Shown here: positions 9,113 to 18,207 of the stretch, one piece after another
Numbering within the stretch: the stretch's first letter is position 1
Layout: each line of letters starts with the position of its first letter
The notes under the pieces: model-generated
Database searches by the model: none
Seen by the model: only the letters and a program-made list of their open reading frames with translations
What the model was told of the DNA's origin: nothing
From: Sinorhizobium sp. 6-70
Lineage (GTDB): Bacteria; Pseudomonadota; Alphaproteobacteria; Rhizobiales; Rhizobiaceae
NCBI RefSeq assembly: GCF_030124375.1
Contig: NZ_JASKLS010000001.1
Coordinates: forward strand, 248,001 to 312,000
Direction of reading: 5' to 3'
DNA: 64,000 bases
Position numbers and translations under genes: made by a program

Positions 9113-10966
9113 TTACTCCGCCGCTTCTTCCTTCTCCAGATCGTCGGCAATGAAGCCGCCGGACTGGCGCGACCAGAGATCGGCATAAAGTCCGCCCTTG
9201 GCCACGAGCTCTTCATGGGAGCCGGTTTCGACGATTCGACCGGCCTCGAGGATCACCAGGCGATCCATCTCGGTCAAAGTCGAGAGCCTGTGCGCAATCG
9301 CGATCACCGTCTTGCCTGCCATCAGCGCGAACAGGTTTTCCTGGATCGCGGCCTCGACCTCGGAATCGAGCGCCGACGTTGCCTCGTCAAGGATCAGGAT
9401 CGGTGCATCCTTGAGGAAGACGCGGGCGATCGCGATGCGCTGGCGCTGGCCTCCGGAAAGCTTGACGCCCCGCTCGCCGACCTGCGCGTCGAGGCCGTGC
9501 CTGCCAAGGTTGTCCTCCAGCGTCTGAATGAAGTCCCAGGCGTTCGCCTTCTTCGCCGCCGCGATGATGTCCGCATCGCTCGCTTCCGGGTGCCCATAGG
9601 CGATGTTGTCGCGGATAGAGCGATGCAACAGCGACGTGTCCTGCGTGACGACGCCGATCTGCGCGCGCAGGCTATTCTGGGTGACGGTGGAGATATCCTG
9701 GCCGTCAATGCGGATTGAGCCGGACTCAAGGTCGTAGAAGCGCAGCAGGAGGTTCATCAGCGTCGTCTTGCCGGCGCCCGACCGCCCGACGAGGCCGATC
9801 TTCTCGCCCGGGCGGATGTCGAGCGACAGCCGATCGATGACACCTTTCGCCTTGCCGTAGTGGAAGCGAACGTTGTCGTAGCTGATCGCGCCCTTGTCTG
9901 CCTCAAGCACGGTCGCGTTCGGCTGGTCGACGATGTCGTGCGCCTTGGTCATCATGCCCATGCCGTCATAGACCGTGCCGATGTTCTCGAACAGTGCCGA
10001 GACTTCCCACATGATCCATTGCGACATGCCGTTGATGCGCATCGCAAGGCCGACCGCGATGGCGATCGCGCCCACCGAGATCGCGCTCGTCAGCCACAAG
10101 TGGATGCCGAGGGCGCCGATGGCGAAAAGCGCCAGGCTGTTGTTCGTATAGACGAACACATGAAAGAGCGTCACCTTCCGCATCTGCCGGTGGACGGTAT
10201 CGAGGAACTCGTCCATCGCCGCGCGGGCATAGGTCTCCTCGCGGCCGGCATGCGAGAACAGCTTGACGGTCCCAATATTGGTATAGCTGTCGACGATACG
10301 GCCCGTCATCATCGAGCGCGCATCGGCCTGCTCCTTCGAGATCTTCTGCAGCCGCGGCACGAAGTAGCTGACGATGGAGATATAGACCACGAGCCAGACG
10401 GCAAGCGGCGCAACCAGCCGCCAATCAGCCGTCGCGACGACGATCAGCATCGTCACGAAATAGCTGACGACATAGACGAAGACGTCGAGGATCTTCATCA
10501 CCGTCTCGCGCACGGCAAGCGACGTCTGCATCACCTTCGTCGCTACGCGTCCTGCGAATTCGTTGGCGAAGAAGGTCATGCTCTGGCGCAAGAGGTAACG
10601 ATGCATCTGCCAGCGCGCGATCATCGGGTAGTTGCCGAGCAATACCTGATGCATAACGAAAGAATCGAGAGCGACCAGACCCGGCAGACCGATGAGGACG
10701 AGCGCCGCCATCCAGAAGAGCTTGCCACCTTCGGCCGCCAGGAAGTTTTCACGGTTGGCGCTGGCGAGCCAATCGACCATGTTGCCGAGGAACTGGAACA
10801 GCGCCACCTCGCCGACAGCGATCAGCATCGTGCAGACCGACATGATCAGAAGCCATGGCACGGCAGGCTTCGTGTAGTGCCAGCAGAAGGCAAAAAGGCC
10901 CTTCGGCGGAAGTGTCGGCTCTTCCGTCGGATAGGGATTGAGGCGGGATTCAAACCAGCCAAACAT
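9113..10966 (-). CDS. ABC exporter, fused membrane and ATPase domains (first of pair)
   Basis: A 617-residue exporter with the same architecture as its neighbour: membrane helices in about residues 40-330, Walker A GRSGAGKTT near 397, signature LSGGQRQR near 504, Walker B ILILDEATSALD near 523 and a His switch in AHRLS. Both halves of the pair look catalytically complete, unlike many heterodimeric exporters in which one ATPase site is degenerate. It is the upstream member of the likely operon; its promoter should lie in the 469-bp gap before trmL. Family members export lipids, peptides or drugs, and nothing here chooses between them. Confidence 0.92.
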   Translation of the reverse strand: MFGWFESRLNPYPTEEPTLPPKGLFAFCWHYTKPAVPWLLIMSVCTMLIAVGEVALFQFLGNMVDWLASANRENFLAAEGGKLFWMAALVLIGLPGLVALDSFVMHQVLLGNYPMIARWQMHRYLLRQSMTFFANEFAGRVATKVMQTSLAVRETVMKILDVFVYVVSYFVTMLIVVATADWRLVAPLAVWLVVYISIVSYFVPRLQKISKEQADARSMMTGRIVDSYTNIGTVKLFSHAGREETYARAAMDEFLDTVHRQMRKVTLFHVFVYTNNSLALFAIGALGIHLWLTSAISVGAIAIAVGLAMRINGMSQWIMWEVSALFENIGTVYDGMGMMTKAHDIVDQPNATVLEADKGAISYDNVRFHYGKAKGVIDRLSLDIRPGEKIGLVGRSGAGKTTLMNLLLRFYDLESGSIRIDGQDISTVTQNSLRAQIGVVTQDTSLLHRSIRDNIAYGHPEASDADIIAAAKKANAWDFIQTLEDNLGRHGLDAQVGERGVKLSGGQRQRIAIARVFLKDAPILILDEATSALDSEVEAAIQENLFALMAGKTVIAIAHRLSTLTEMDRLVILEAGRIVETGSHEELVAKGGLYADLWSRQSGGFIADDLEKEEAAE

Positions 10967-11435
10967 TATCGAGCTCCTTCAGAGTATTTTTGAAGGAAGG
11001 CGGGTCGCCCCGCATTCTTATCTTGAAAAATCGAAACCGGAAATGGGCCCGCAAGACAGGCTACGACCTCCGGAGAACCGGAGCGCGCGTCAATCGATCG
11101 ATAGAAAGAAAAGGCGCGGAACCGGTCAGACCAGGAAGGACCCGGCCCAGAGGCGTGTCATCACGGGAATATGCATGCATGCCTCCATGGGTTCGCGTTG
11201 AAGATGAGCGAGCTTTAAAACTATTCGCGCGCCCGCGCCAGATTGTCGCGGGTATTTTCTTCTCCATTTTATAATGACCATCCCGGCTGTTGCCGATACG
11301 GCACAAATTAGCGCGCCAAAAACCAGCGGCACGAAATGTGTCGTCCCACCGCCAGGCCACGGCTGGATCGCGGGACAATTCGCTGTCATAGAAGCCGTCG
11401 CTTTTGCATGCTCCCTTACGTTCCGGTGAAACCCT
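10967..11435. other. Divergent intergenic region between ABC operon and trmL
   Basis: About 470 bp. It holds a small CTCCGG-AGAA-CCGGAG hairpin at 11068-11083 and an alternating ATGCATGCAT run near 11172. A minus-strand frame here encodes one hydrophobic segment, but its codon use is unlike the neighbours (see rejected items). The promoters of both flanking genes should be here. Confidence 0.45.
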
Positions 11436-11897
11436 ATGAACAATCTCCGCATCGCGCTCTATCAGCCGGACATTCCGGGCAATACCGGCACGATCCTGCG
11501 GCTCGCCGCCTGTCTCGGCGTCGCGGTGGATATCATCGAGCCAGCCGGCTTCGATCTGTCGGATCGCAACCTCAAACGTGCGGGCATGGACTACATTGCG
11601 GCGGTCACGCTCACCCGCCACCTCAACTGGGAGCGCTTCGAAGCCTGGCGGGCGACCAGCGGCCGGCGGCTCGTGCTGGCCTCGACCAAGGCGGCGCAGC
11701 CCTATACGCGCTTCAGCTTTCGCGCCGACGACATCCTGCTGTTCGGACGTGAAAGCGCCGGCGTGCCGGACCACGTGCACGAGCGGGCCGATGGCCGTGT
11801 CGTCATCCCGATGGCGCCCGGTCAGCGCTCGCTCAATATTGCCATGTCGGCTGCCATGATCGTCGGCGAAGCGATCCGCCAAACCAAGCCTGGCTGA
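11436..11897 (+). CDS. trmL: tRNA (cytidine/uridine-34 2'-O)-methyltransferase
   Basis: A 153-residue SPOUT methyltransferase of the TrmL (YibK) subgroup, which methylates the wobble ribose of tRNA-Leu isoacceptors using SAM. Diagnostic segments are ALYQPDIPGNTGTILRLAA at the N-terminus, LLFGRESAGVPDHVHE (the trefoil-knot SAM loop) and PMAPGQRSLNIAMSAAMIVGEA at the end. The length is typical of this minimal family. It is a single gene on this strand, convergent with the MFS gene 14 bp downstream. Confidence 0.95.
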   Translation: MNNLRIALYQPDIPGNTGTILRLAACLGVAVDIIEPAGFDLSDRNLKRAGMDYIAAVTLTRHLNWERFEAWRATSGRRLVLASTKAAQPYTRFSFRADDILLFGRESAGVPDHVHERADGRVVIPMAPGQRSLNIAMSAAMIVGEAIRQTKPG

Positions 11898-11911
11898 CAG
11901 GGCGGGGAACG

Positions 11912-13150
11912 TCATGCCCTGTCCTCTTGTTGCCGGGGACGCACGGCGAGCAGCATCCGGCTTACGAGGCAGACGAGCGCGAGCGCGCCGAGCAATGCAC
12001 CCGCGCTCGTGAAGGCGGCTGCATAGCCCCAGTCACGGACGAGTGGCTGGCTTGCGAGCGGTGAGATGAACTGGCCGGCAAAGATTGCGGCGATCAGGGC
12101 TCCCGAAAGTCGCCCGCGCAGTGCCGGCGGCGCGATCGCCAGCAGCGAAGCCGAGAGGTTCGGCGTCATCATCCCCATGCTGATCCCGGTTATCGCGGTT
12201 GCGGCAAGGATGCCGGCATAGGATTGGGCACTTCCCAATCCGATGTAGCCAGCGCCGAGCGCTGCGAAACCGAGGGCAAAGACGCCCATCCGGCCGATCC
12301 GGCTCCTCACCCGCGAAAAGGAAAGTGCCGCGAGGACGCCAACCACCTGCCCTGCTCCGATCGCGATGCCGGCCCGGCTCGGCTGGGAGATGCCGAGGCT
12401 TTTCAGATAGAAAGGCAACTGTGTCGGCAGCATGTAGAAGATCGCAAAGTGCAGGCATGCCGCCAACAGGACGAGGGCAAGCGGCAATGCGAAACCATGG
12501 CGTATTCCCTGTTTGGTCTCTGTAACAGACCGTGCCGCAGCTCTTTGCGGTTCGGGAATGAGCGCCAGGACCGCCGGCAACAGCGCGAAAGCCAGGCAAT
12601 AGATCGCAAAGGGCCCGCGCCAATGGATGTCGGCGAGCAGACCTCCGCCCGACAGGAAGATGGCTCCGCCGATACCGACGAAAGCGGCCTGGAACCCCAT
12701 GTAACGGTCGCGCGCGACCCCTTCGAAGAAATCGCCGACCAGCGCGGTTGCCGTCGTCATGATGCCGGCGACGGAAACGCCGAGGACTGCGCGGCCGACA
12801 AGCAAGGCCGGCAGGCTGTCAAGGACGAGGCCCGACGATCCGGCCAGCGCGAAGACGACAAGAGACAGAAGCAAGAGCCGCTTTCGGCCGAACCGGTCGG
12901 CAATGACGCCGGCAACGGGTGCGAGTCCGGCGATGAAGATCGCCGGGAGCGTCAGCATCAACCGGCTGAGCAGCGCCGCGCCTTCGGTCTCGACGAAGTG
13001 AGCCTCGATGCCGGGCAAGGAAGCGGAGATCGTCGCGCCCGACATGATCGTCAAGGCGCTCACACACAGAAGCGTGAGATTGCGGCCCCTGGTTTCCGCG
13101 GAAAGCACGCCTTCTGTGGCCGCTGCTCCATGGAAGGTTGGGCCGCTCAT
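11912..13150 (-). CDS. MFS efflux transporter, SoxR-operon member
   Basis: A 412-residue transporter with about 12 hydrophobic helices and the MFS signature between helices 2 and 3 (GVIADRFGRKRLL). The overall pattern is that of drug:H+ antiporters. Its start overlaps the stop of the FMN reductase gene by 4 bp, so the two are translationally coupled and share the SoxR-type promoter at 13762-13792. That context suggests export of redox-active compounds or their products. SoxR is known to control efflux pumps in bacteria that lack SoxS; the actual substrate is not visible. Confidence 0.9.
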   Translation of the reverse strand: MSGPTFHGAAATEGVLSAETRGRNLTLLCVSALTIMSGATISASLPGIEAHFVETEGAALLSRLMLTLPAIFIAGLAPVAGVIADRFGRKRLLLLSLVVFALAGSSGLVLDSLPALLVGRAVLGVSVAGIMTTATALVGDFFEGVARDRYMGFQAAFVGIGGAIFLSGGGLLADIHWRGPFAIYCLAFALLPAVLALIPEPQRAAARSVTETKQGIRHGFALPLALVLLAACLHFAIFYMLPTQLPFYLKSLGISQPSRAGIAIGAGQVVGVLAALSFSRVRSRIGRMGVFALGFAALGAGYIGLGSAQSYAGILAATAITGISMGMMTPNLSASLLAIAPPALRGRLSGALIAAIFAGQFISPLASQPLVRDWGYAAAFTSAGALLGALALVCLVSRMLLAVRPRQQEDRA

Positions 13151-13722
13151 GCCGCGATCTCGCTATAAGGCGTTGCCTTGCGGGCGCTTTTCAGAGTGCG
13201 TGCCCACCAGGTCAGCCGATCCATCATCAGGAACAACGGTGCTCGGATTTCGTCAGGCTTGTAGAGATTTCCGGCTGCATCGAATTTCGACCAGGCTTTC
13301 GGGAAAGTGATGCCGTCGCGCAAGGTGACCGTGTGCAGTTCGCCAAAAACCTGACGAAGCTGCTCAACCGCTCTGATCCCACCGGATGCGCCACCATAGG
13401 AAACGAAGGCAACCGGCTTCGCATGCCACGGTTCGTAAACGGAATCGATCAGCTCCTTCAGCGCGGCCGGATAACCGTGATTGTATTCGGGCGTGACAAC
13501 AATGAAGGCATCCGCCTCGGCGACCTTCCGTTCCATCCATTCGGCAGGATCGACCGCTTTGTCGGCACCGCGAGAGGTCCTGAATCTCACCGGGTCGATA
13601 ATCGTCAGGCTGAAGACGTTGGATTCCGAAAGCTCACGGATGAGCCAACTGGCGACGGTATCGCAAAACCGGCCCTGCCGTGCGCTGCCGTAGATCACAG
13701 CGAGGGTCATCTTCTCTGTCAT
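13147..13722 (-). CDS. NADPH-dependent FMN reductase (flavodoxin-like fold), SoxR target
   Basis: A 191-residue NAD(P)H:flavin/quinone oxidoreductase of the FMN_red family. The phosphate-binding loop is visible as VIYGSARQGRF near the N-terminus, and the flavin-contacting TPEYNHGYPAALKELID segment is near residue 110. It is the first gene of a two-gene operon with the MFS gene. In Agrobacterium tumefaciens SoxR directly controls a flavin-dependent oxidoreductase gene next to it, so this arrangement has a described parallel. A likely role is two-electron reduction of quinones or redox-cycling drugs. An AAGGAGC Shine-Dalgarno precedes the ATG. Confidence 0.92.
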   Translation of the reverse strand: MTEKMTLAVIYGSARQGRFCDTVASWLIRELSESNVFSLTIIDPVRFRTSRGADKAVDPAEWMERKVAEADAFIVVTPEYNHGYPAALKELIDSVYEPWHAKPVAFVSYGGASGGIRAVEQLRQVFGELHTVTLRDGITFPKAWSKFDAAGNLYKPDEIRAPLFLMMDRLTWWARTLKSARKATPYSEIAA

Positions 13723-13761
13723 GGGGAATCAGCTCCTTGTTGTCGCTATCAGGGAGCTCAT

Positions 13762-13792
13762 GCTATAGAACCTCAAGTATAGTTGAGGTCAA
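13762..13792 (-). promoter_or_regulatory. SoxR-controlled promoter with 19-bp spacer and SoxR box
   Basis: Read on the minus strand, TTGACC (13787-13792) and TATAGC (13762-13767) are separated by 19 bp, the over-long spacer typical of MerR/SoxR promoters. Inside it lies CCTCAAGTATAGTTGAGG (13771-13788), a near-perfect palindrome closely matching the SoxR box of E. coli soxS. It faces the FMN reductase-MFS operon and sits 14 bp before soxR, so it can also mediate soxR autoregulation. Confidence 0.93.
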
Positions 13793-13801
13793 GAGGATCC
13801 T

Positions 13802-14275
13802 ATGGAAAAAGGCAAGGTCGGTGATATTGCGCGGGAGTTGACGGTCGGCGAGGTCGCCGAACGCAGCGGTCTCGCGGTGTCGACACTCCATTTTTACGAA
13901 ACCAAGGGGCTGATCCGAAGCAACCGCAGCCGCGGCAACCAGCGGCGCTATCCGCGTACGGTGCTCAGGCGCGTTGCTGTGATCAAGGTCGCTCAGCGCA
14001 CCGGCATTCCGCTGGCCGAAATCCAGTCGGCGCTTTCCGTCTTGCCACACGATCGACCGTTGACCGTCGAGGACTGGACGAAACTCTCCCTCACCTGGCG
14101 GCATCAGTTGGATGAGCGCATCGCCAAGCTGACTGCGCTGCGCGATCATCTGACGGGGTGTATCGGCTGCGGCTGTCTTTCGATGCGCGAGTGCCCCTTG
14201 CGCAACCCATACGACGTGCTCGGCGGCGAAGGAGCCGGCCCGCGCCTGATCGATCCGATGGATGGAACGGCTTAG
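13802..14275 (+). CDS. soxR: Redox-sensing transcriptional activator SoxR
   Basis: A 157-residue MerR-family regulator. The N-terminal winged helix reads [25 protein letters not shown], a dimerisation helix follows, and the [2Fe-2S] ligands appear as [12 protein letters not shown] (Cys-x2-Cys-x-Cys-x5-Cys), the SoxR signature. Oxidation of the cluster switches the bound promoter on. Its binding site lies immediately upstream, and no soxS-like AraC gene is nearby, consistent with direct regulation outside enterics. The stop overlaps the end of the convergent MFS gene by 4 bp. Confidence 0.97.
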   Translation: MEKGKVGDIARELTVGEVAERSGLAVSTLHFYETKGLIRSNRSRGNQRRYPRTVLRRVAVIKVAQRTGIPLAEIQSALSVLPHDRPLTVEDWTKLSLTWRHQLDERIAKLTALRDHLTGCIGCGCLSMRECPLRNPYDVLGGEGAGPRLIDPMDGTA

Positions 14276-15453
14276 CGCTGCGCCGGCCGCATGCCGTCGA
14301 GAGCAACCATGCTTGCCAGTGTGCCAAGCGAGCAGAGAAACGCGAAAGACAAGGCCCACCAATTTCCGGCCGAGCCGAGAATGAATGAAAAGAAAGGTGG
14401 AGCGGCGGCGAAGGCGAGATTGAGGGGGAGCCCAAGGCGGGCCATCACCGAAGCGTATTGTCCTGACGTGAAGAACACGAGCGGCATCGTTGCCCGGCTG
14501 ACCGACATGGCGCCGCTTGAAAGGCCATAGAGCACGAGAAACAGGATGATCGACCACTCGGTTCCGTTGCCGAAAATCAACGCCAGCAAGGCGAGCGGCA
14601 TGATTGCTGCCGCGACGAGGCCGGTGGTCAGGCCATCCCAGCGGTTACCGCCCAGAAAATCGAAAAGCCGCGCGGACAATTGGATGAAACCGATCGCTGA
14701 ACCAAAGCCGACGGCGAGATAATCCGGCACCGCGAAGCTGCGGAAAAGGTCAATCGCCACCAGTTGGAAGCCCCAGGTGACAAATCCGTTTAGCGCGACG
14801 GCGGCCGTGATCAGCGCTGTGACGAGGCGGTTGCGTCTTGTTTCGTGCAGGAACGACGTTTCTGGCGATGGCCTCTTGGGTGCGTAGACATGAGCCCCAG
14901 TCCTTGGCAGGCCAAAGAAATGCAAGGGCGCGCAGACAAAAAGCATCACTGCGCCATAAAGCGCGAAGGTACCGCGCCAACCGAGCAGAGATTCCAGATA
15001 GACAGTGGCCGGCCAGGCAAGACTCGGCGCGAGCGCCATGGCAAGCATCTGCGCGCCGATCGCGCGGCGGGCGCCCTCACCGGCTATTTCGTTCAGGAAG
15101 ACATGAGCGGAGGTCGTCAAGGTTGCCGCGCCAGCCATGCCAAGGACGGCCCACGCAGCAAAATAGGAAAACGCTCCTTCCGCTCCTGCAAGCAGCCAGA
15201 GGCCGGGGGCTGCGAAGAGCGAGCCGAGTGCCAACACCCGCCTGGCACCATGGCGCGGATAGAGTGAGGCGAGTGGCGGCGAACACAGCGCCATCGCCAC
15301 CAGCATGACGGTCGGCCCAAGGTAGACGCTCGACGGGTTGAGACCAAGATCGCCGGCCATTTCTGCTGCCGTCACCGAAACGGCCATGAACATGACGCCC
15401 CAGGCAATGATCTGCGTCGCGGACAAAACAACGACCGAGCGGAAGACAAGCAT
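14272..15453 (-). CDS. MFS transporter
   Basis: A 393-residue protein with about 12 predicted membrane helices, beginning [30 protein letters not shown]. The two six-helix halves are visible but no substrate-specific motif is recognised. It overlaps the 3' end of soxR by 4 bp in a convergent arrangement, so cotranscription with the SoxR module is unlikely. The 154-bp upstream gap separates it from a hypothetical gene on the same strand. Confidence 0.88.
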   Translation of the reverse strand: MLVFRSVVVLSATQIIAWGVMFMAVSVTAAEMAGDLGLNPSSVYLGPTVMLVAMALCSPPLASLYPRHGARRVLALGSLFAAPGLWLLAGAEGAFSYFAAWAVLGMAGAATLTTSAHVFLNEIAGEGARRAIGAQMLAMALAPSLAWPATVYLESLLGWRGTFALYGAVMLFVCAPLHFFGLPRTGAHVYAPKRPSPETSFLHETRRNRLVTALITAAVALNGFVTWGFQLVAIDLFRSFAVPDYLAVGFGSAIGFIQLSARLFDFLGGNRWDGLTTGLVAAAIMPLALLALIFGNGTEWSIILFLVLYGLSSGAMSVSRATMPLVFFTSGQYASVMARLGLPLNLAFAAAPPFFSFILGSAGNWWALSFAFLCSLGTLASMVALDGMRPAQR

Positions 15454-15607
15454 GAAATACGACGCGGGAAGAGAGAGGACGAACGGCTTTGAGATGTGCC
15501 GTCTGCCTTTTAGCGCAGAGGTTGCGCTGTGGCGACCATGTTTCTAGATACGTCACTGGTTTTATGCGAACGCACCGCTCTCACGGCACGCAGAGACAAG
15601 GGGCCGA

Positions 15608-15868
15608 TCAGTCGGCGCTTGGCAGCCGGCGCATGGTGAACTCGATCTCATCGCCGTCGAGCTGGCGCCAGCTCTCTACCTCGGTCCAATAGGCTGCCTT
15701 GGGCCAGGTCTCGAACCACTCGCGCGCCTTGGCGCGGGCCGCGCTTCGCTCGAGCCGAAACGTCTCTCGCACAAAGAGCTTGTCGCTCCGCGTGGGTTTT
15801 TCCCGGCGGTGCCGGGCAATCTGACGCCGCAAGCCTTCGAGCGGCGGTCCTGCGGGTATTCTTGCCAT
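15608..15868 (-). CDS. Conserved-looking small hypothetical protein
   Basis: An 86-residue, very basic and Arg-rich protein starting MARIPAGPPLEGLRRQIARH and ending RRLPSAD. The ATG at 15868 has a GAGG Shine-Dalgarno 8 bp upstream; the frame can be extended to 16027 but the extension looks non-coding (Arg/Pro/Gly-rich without structure). No signal peptide, membrane segment or known motif. It is divergent from hemF. I do not recognise a function; basic composition could suit nucleic-acid binding, but that is a guess. Confidence 0.65.
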   Translation of the reverse strand: MARIPAGPPLEGLRRQIARHRREKPTRSDKLFVRETFRLERSAARAKAREWFETWPKAAYWTEVESWRQLDGDEIEFTMRRLPSAD

Positions 15869-16175
15869 GGGCGATACCTCTGCAACGAAGATAGGATGAC
15901 CGCGACGCCATTGCCAGCCCTCGCCGGAAGGCACGCCGATCTTTTCAGGCGCCGAGCCGGCGATCCTTTTGCGCCGGCGTTCTCGCACAACCGACAACGA
16001 GCCGACGACGATTCCGTCTTGGTCCAATCATTCCCATCCTGGGCTCATTCCTGCGGTAGACTGTCCATGGGGTCGCGCCGCCGTTGCCATTCGCGGAAAA
16101 ATATGAACTGTGGCGAAACCACTCGAATCGGCGGCTTTTCCCGTGCGAGAAGCCGCGAATGGAAGCTGAATTCCC
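15869..16175. other. Divergent intergenic region upstream of hemF
   Basis: About 300 bp between the small hypothetical gene and hemF. I see no FNR/FixK, Irr or RirA-type palindrome and no convincing short gene. Confidence 0.4.
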
Positions 16176-17087
16176 ATGGAAAGACCGCAATTGCCGCAGG
16201 GTCTGCCTGCCGACATCGAAGACAAGAAGGCCGAGGCGAAGGCCTGGTTCGAAAGCCTGCGCAACACGATCTGCGCGGCCTTCGAGGCGCTCGAGGACGA
16301 CCTGGCCGGACCGCTCTCCGACCAGCCGGCGGGCCGCTTCGTCGGCAAGGACTGGCTGCGCGAGGGGGGAGCCGGCGGTGGCGGCCGCATGTCGATGATG
16401 GAAGGTCGCGTCTTCGAAAAGGTCGGCGTCCACACATCGACCGTCTATGGCGAGTTTTCTCCTGAGTTTCGCGACCAGATTCCCGGTGCCAGCGAAGACC
16501 CGCGCTTCTGGGCATCCGGCATTTCGCTGATCGCCCATCCGGTCAACCCCAACGTCCCCGCCGTACACATGAATACCCGCATGGTCGTGACGACCAGTCA
16601 CTGGTTCGGCGGCGGCGCCGACCTCACGCCGGTTCTCGATCGCCGGCGTGTGATGACCGATCCGGATACGATGCTCTTCCATCGGGCGATGGAAATCACC
16701 TGCAGCCGCCACGCGGTCGCCGATCACGCGAAGTTCAAGGCATGGTGCGACGAGTATTTCTTCCTGAAACACAGGAACGAACCGCGTGGTACCGGCGGCA
16801 TCTTCTACGACTGGCTGCACTCACCCGAAGAACTCGGCGGCTGGCAGGCGGATTTCGCCTTTACCCGCGACGTAGGTAAAGCCTTTTCTCTCGTCTATCC
16901 GAAAATTGTCCGCGCGAATTTCAATTCTCCCTGGGCGGAAGCGGATCGTGACGAGCAGCTGGTCCGTCGTGGGCGTTACGTCGAATTCAACCTGCTTTAC
17001 GACCGCGGCACGATTTTCGGCCTCAAGACCGGCGGTAACGTCGAATCGATCCTCTCCTCCCTGCCTCCAGTTGTGCGCTGGCCTTGA
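16176..17087 (+). CDS. hemF: Oxygen-dependent coproporphyrinogen III oxidase
   Basis: Catalyses the aerobic oxidative decarboxylation of coproporphyrinogen III to protoporphyrinogen IX in haem synthesis. The 303-residue sequence matches the family length. The signatures are [48 protein letters not shown], the [18 protein letters not shown] stretch and [39 protein letters not shown] Shine-Dalgarno lies about 9 bp before the ATG. It is a monocistronic gene followed by a hairpin and then a BON-domain gene on the same strand. Confidence 0.98.
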   Translation: MERPQLPQGLPADIEDKKAEAKAWFESLRNTICAAFEALEDDLAGPLSDQPAGRFVGKDWLREGGAGGGGRMSMMEGRVFEKVGVHTSTVYGEFSPEFRDQIPGASEDPRFWASGISLIAHPVNPNVPAVHMNTRMVVTTSHWFGGGADLTPVLDRRRVMTDPDTMLFHRAMEITCSRHAVADHAKFKAWCDEYFFLKHRNEPRGTGGIFYDWLHSPEELGGWQADFAFTRDVGKAFSLVYPKIVRANFNSPWAEADRDEQLVRRGRYVEFNLLYDRGTIFGLKTGGNVESILSSLPPVVRWP

Positions 17088-17091
17088 CGCG

Positions 17092-17113
17092 AAACGGGCG
17101 CGCGAGCCCGTTT
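17092..17113 (+). terminator. Hairpin after hemF
   Basis: AAACGGGC-gcgcga-GCCCGTTT is a perfect 8-bp stem 5 bp after the hemF stop. The U-run is short, so it may be a weak terminator. Confidence 0.55.
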
Positions 17114-17168
17114 GAACAAATTTCCGCGACCAGCGTTCTTCCCGCGAGAGGGAGAGAAGGACGGGCGC

Positions 17169-17447
17169 ATGATTTTCAAGAAACGGACGTTCTTCGGCGA
17201 CGACCCGGAGCGGCAACCGGCTGAGCACCCCGCCGAACTCGAACGCCGCGTCGCGCACTATCTTGCTGTCTCGCCGGGGCTTGACGCGATCGACGTCACG
17301 GTCACCTGCAGGGGCAACACGGTCGTGCTCGGCGGAACAGTGGCGACAAGCGATGAAGTTGCCCGCGCCGAGGAAGCGGCAGCGGCCGTCGACGGCGTTG
17401 CCGAAGTGATCAACCAGATCGAGCTTTCGAAAGCCGGAACGGGCTGA
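17169..17447 (+). CDS. BON-domain protein
   Basis: A 92-residue cytoplasmic protein made almost entirely of one BON domain: ELERRVAHYLAVSPGLDAIDVTVTCRGNTVVLGGTVATSDE...AAAAVDGVAEVINQIEL, with the conserved Gly in VVLGGTV. BON domains bind phospholipid or anchor proteins to membranes, but this one has no signal peptide. The ATG at 17169 has an AGAAGGA Shine-Dalgarno about 8 bp upstream, better supported than the in-frame upstream codon at 17112. It is convergent with the lipid-transport operon that follows, which may be coincidence. Confidence 0.8.
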   Translation: MIFKKRTFFGDDPERQPAEHPAELERRVAHYLAVSPGLDAIDVTVTCRGNTVVLGGTVATSDEVARAEEAAAAVDGVAEVINQIELSKAGTG

Positions 17448-17510
17448 GCGATGCACCAACCGAGCGCGTCATCCGCGTAAGTGGAGCGGCGAAGAACTGA
17501 ATTTCAGCGA

Positions 17511-18125
17511 TCAGATAGAGCTGAGCGTCCAGCCGACGATCTCGCCTGCGACCCGAGCAAAGGCCGCGTCGAGGGCGGCGACGAAGGCTGGGCTGCCTGC
17601 TCCCTGTACCGGCGCGACAGCCCGGAATGCCTTTTGTGTCCGAACCGTTCCGTCCCGATCGTTGAGCAGCTTGGCGAAGATCTCTACCACCGCCGCATCC
17701 GCCCCTTCGGTGGAAATTTCGAAGGAACGGATTTCCGTGATGAGCTGGTAGTCGATCGCCAGCCCCTGGCCCGGTCTGCCGACGCCTCCGACCTTGCCGG
17801 AATTGTCAAAGGTCTGGACGAGTTTGTCCTGCACCATCTTCGGGAGCCGGTCGCCCCATTGAGCCTTTGCGAGATATTGGAGTTCCGACCGAGACAGCCG
17901 GATTACGATCTGATCGTTGTTGAGGGTCTGCAGCGCGGCCGGCTCGGGCACGAGGATCTGTCTCTTGGTCGATGCCTGCCCTTGGACGATGGGCACCGAT
18001 GCAAGACTGAACGTATCGTTGACGGCGGCGCGCGTGCCGCAACCCGCGAGCGCGATGGCCAATGAGAAGATTACGGCAGACCGGGTCGCCCTCCCCCTAC
18101 GCACTACAAGCCCCCGAAAATCCAT
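17511..18125 (-). CDS. ABC transport auxiliary lipoprotein (PqiC/MlaD-operon type)
   Basis: About 204 residues with a lipoprotein signal, hydrophobic SAVIFSLAIALAGC, the Cys being the lipidation site, so it sits in the periplasm anchored to a membrane. The rest (for example QILVPEPAALQTLNNDQIVIR...YLAKAQWGDRLPKMVQDKLVQTF) matches the ABC-type transport auxiliary component family often found beside MCE proteins. The start MDFRGLVVRRGR at 18125 is chosen to give a normal lipoprotein leader; the longer frame to 18230 would overlap the MlaD gene. Last gene of the Mla-type operon. Confidence 0.85.
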   Translation of the reverse strand: MDFRGLVVRRGRATRSAVIFSLAIALAGCGTRAAVNDTFSLASVPIVQGQASTKRQILVPEPAALQTLNNDQIVIRLSRSELQYLAKAQWGDRLPKMVQDKLVQTFDNSGKVGGVGRPGQGLAIDYQLITEIRSFEISTEGADAAVVEIFAKLLNDRDGTVRTQKAFRAVAPVQGAGSPAFVAALDAAFARVAGEIVGWTLSSI

Positions 18126-18207
18126 ACTGCCAATATCCCCATCCACTCCGGCGCAATCCAGTCTACCCGTCGGGTGCATGCTGTTTGCAACACTCGATCG
18201 ACGCGAA

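Noticed and set aside
11061-11100. Hairpin CTCCGG-AGAA-CCGGAG as a terminator or attenuator
   Set aside because: The stem is short, has no U-run, and is not placed at the end of any gene.
11126-11452. Minus-strand frame with one hydrophobic segment (FVPLVFGALICAVSATAGMVII)
   Set aside because: It could encode a small membrane protein, but it uses codons such as ATA, AGA and TTA that are rare in the neighbouring genes, and no Shine-Dalgarno is visible. Conservation in relatives would be needed to revive it.
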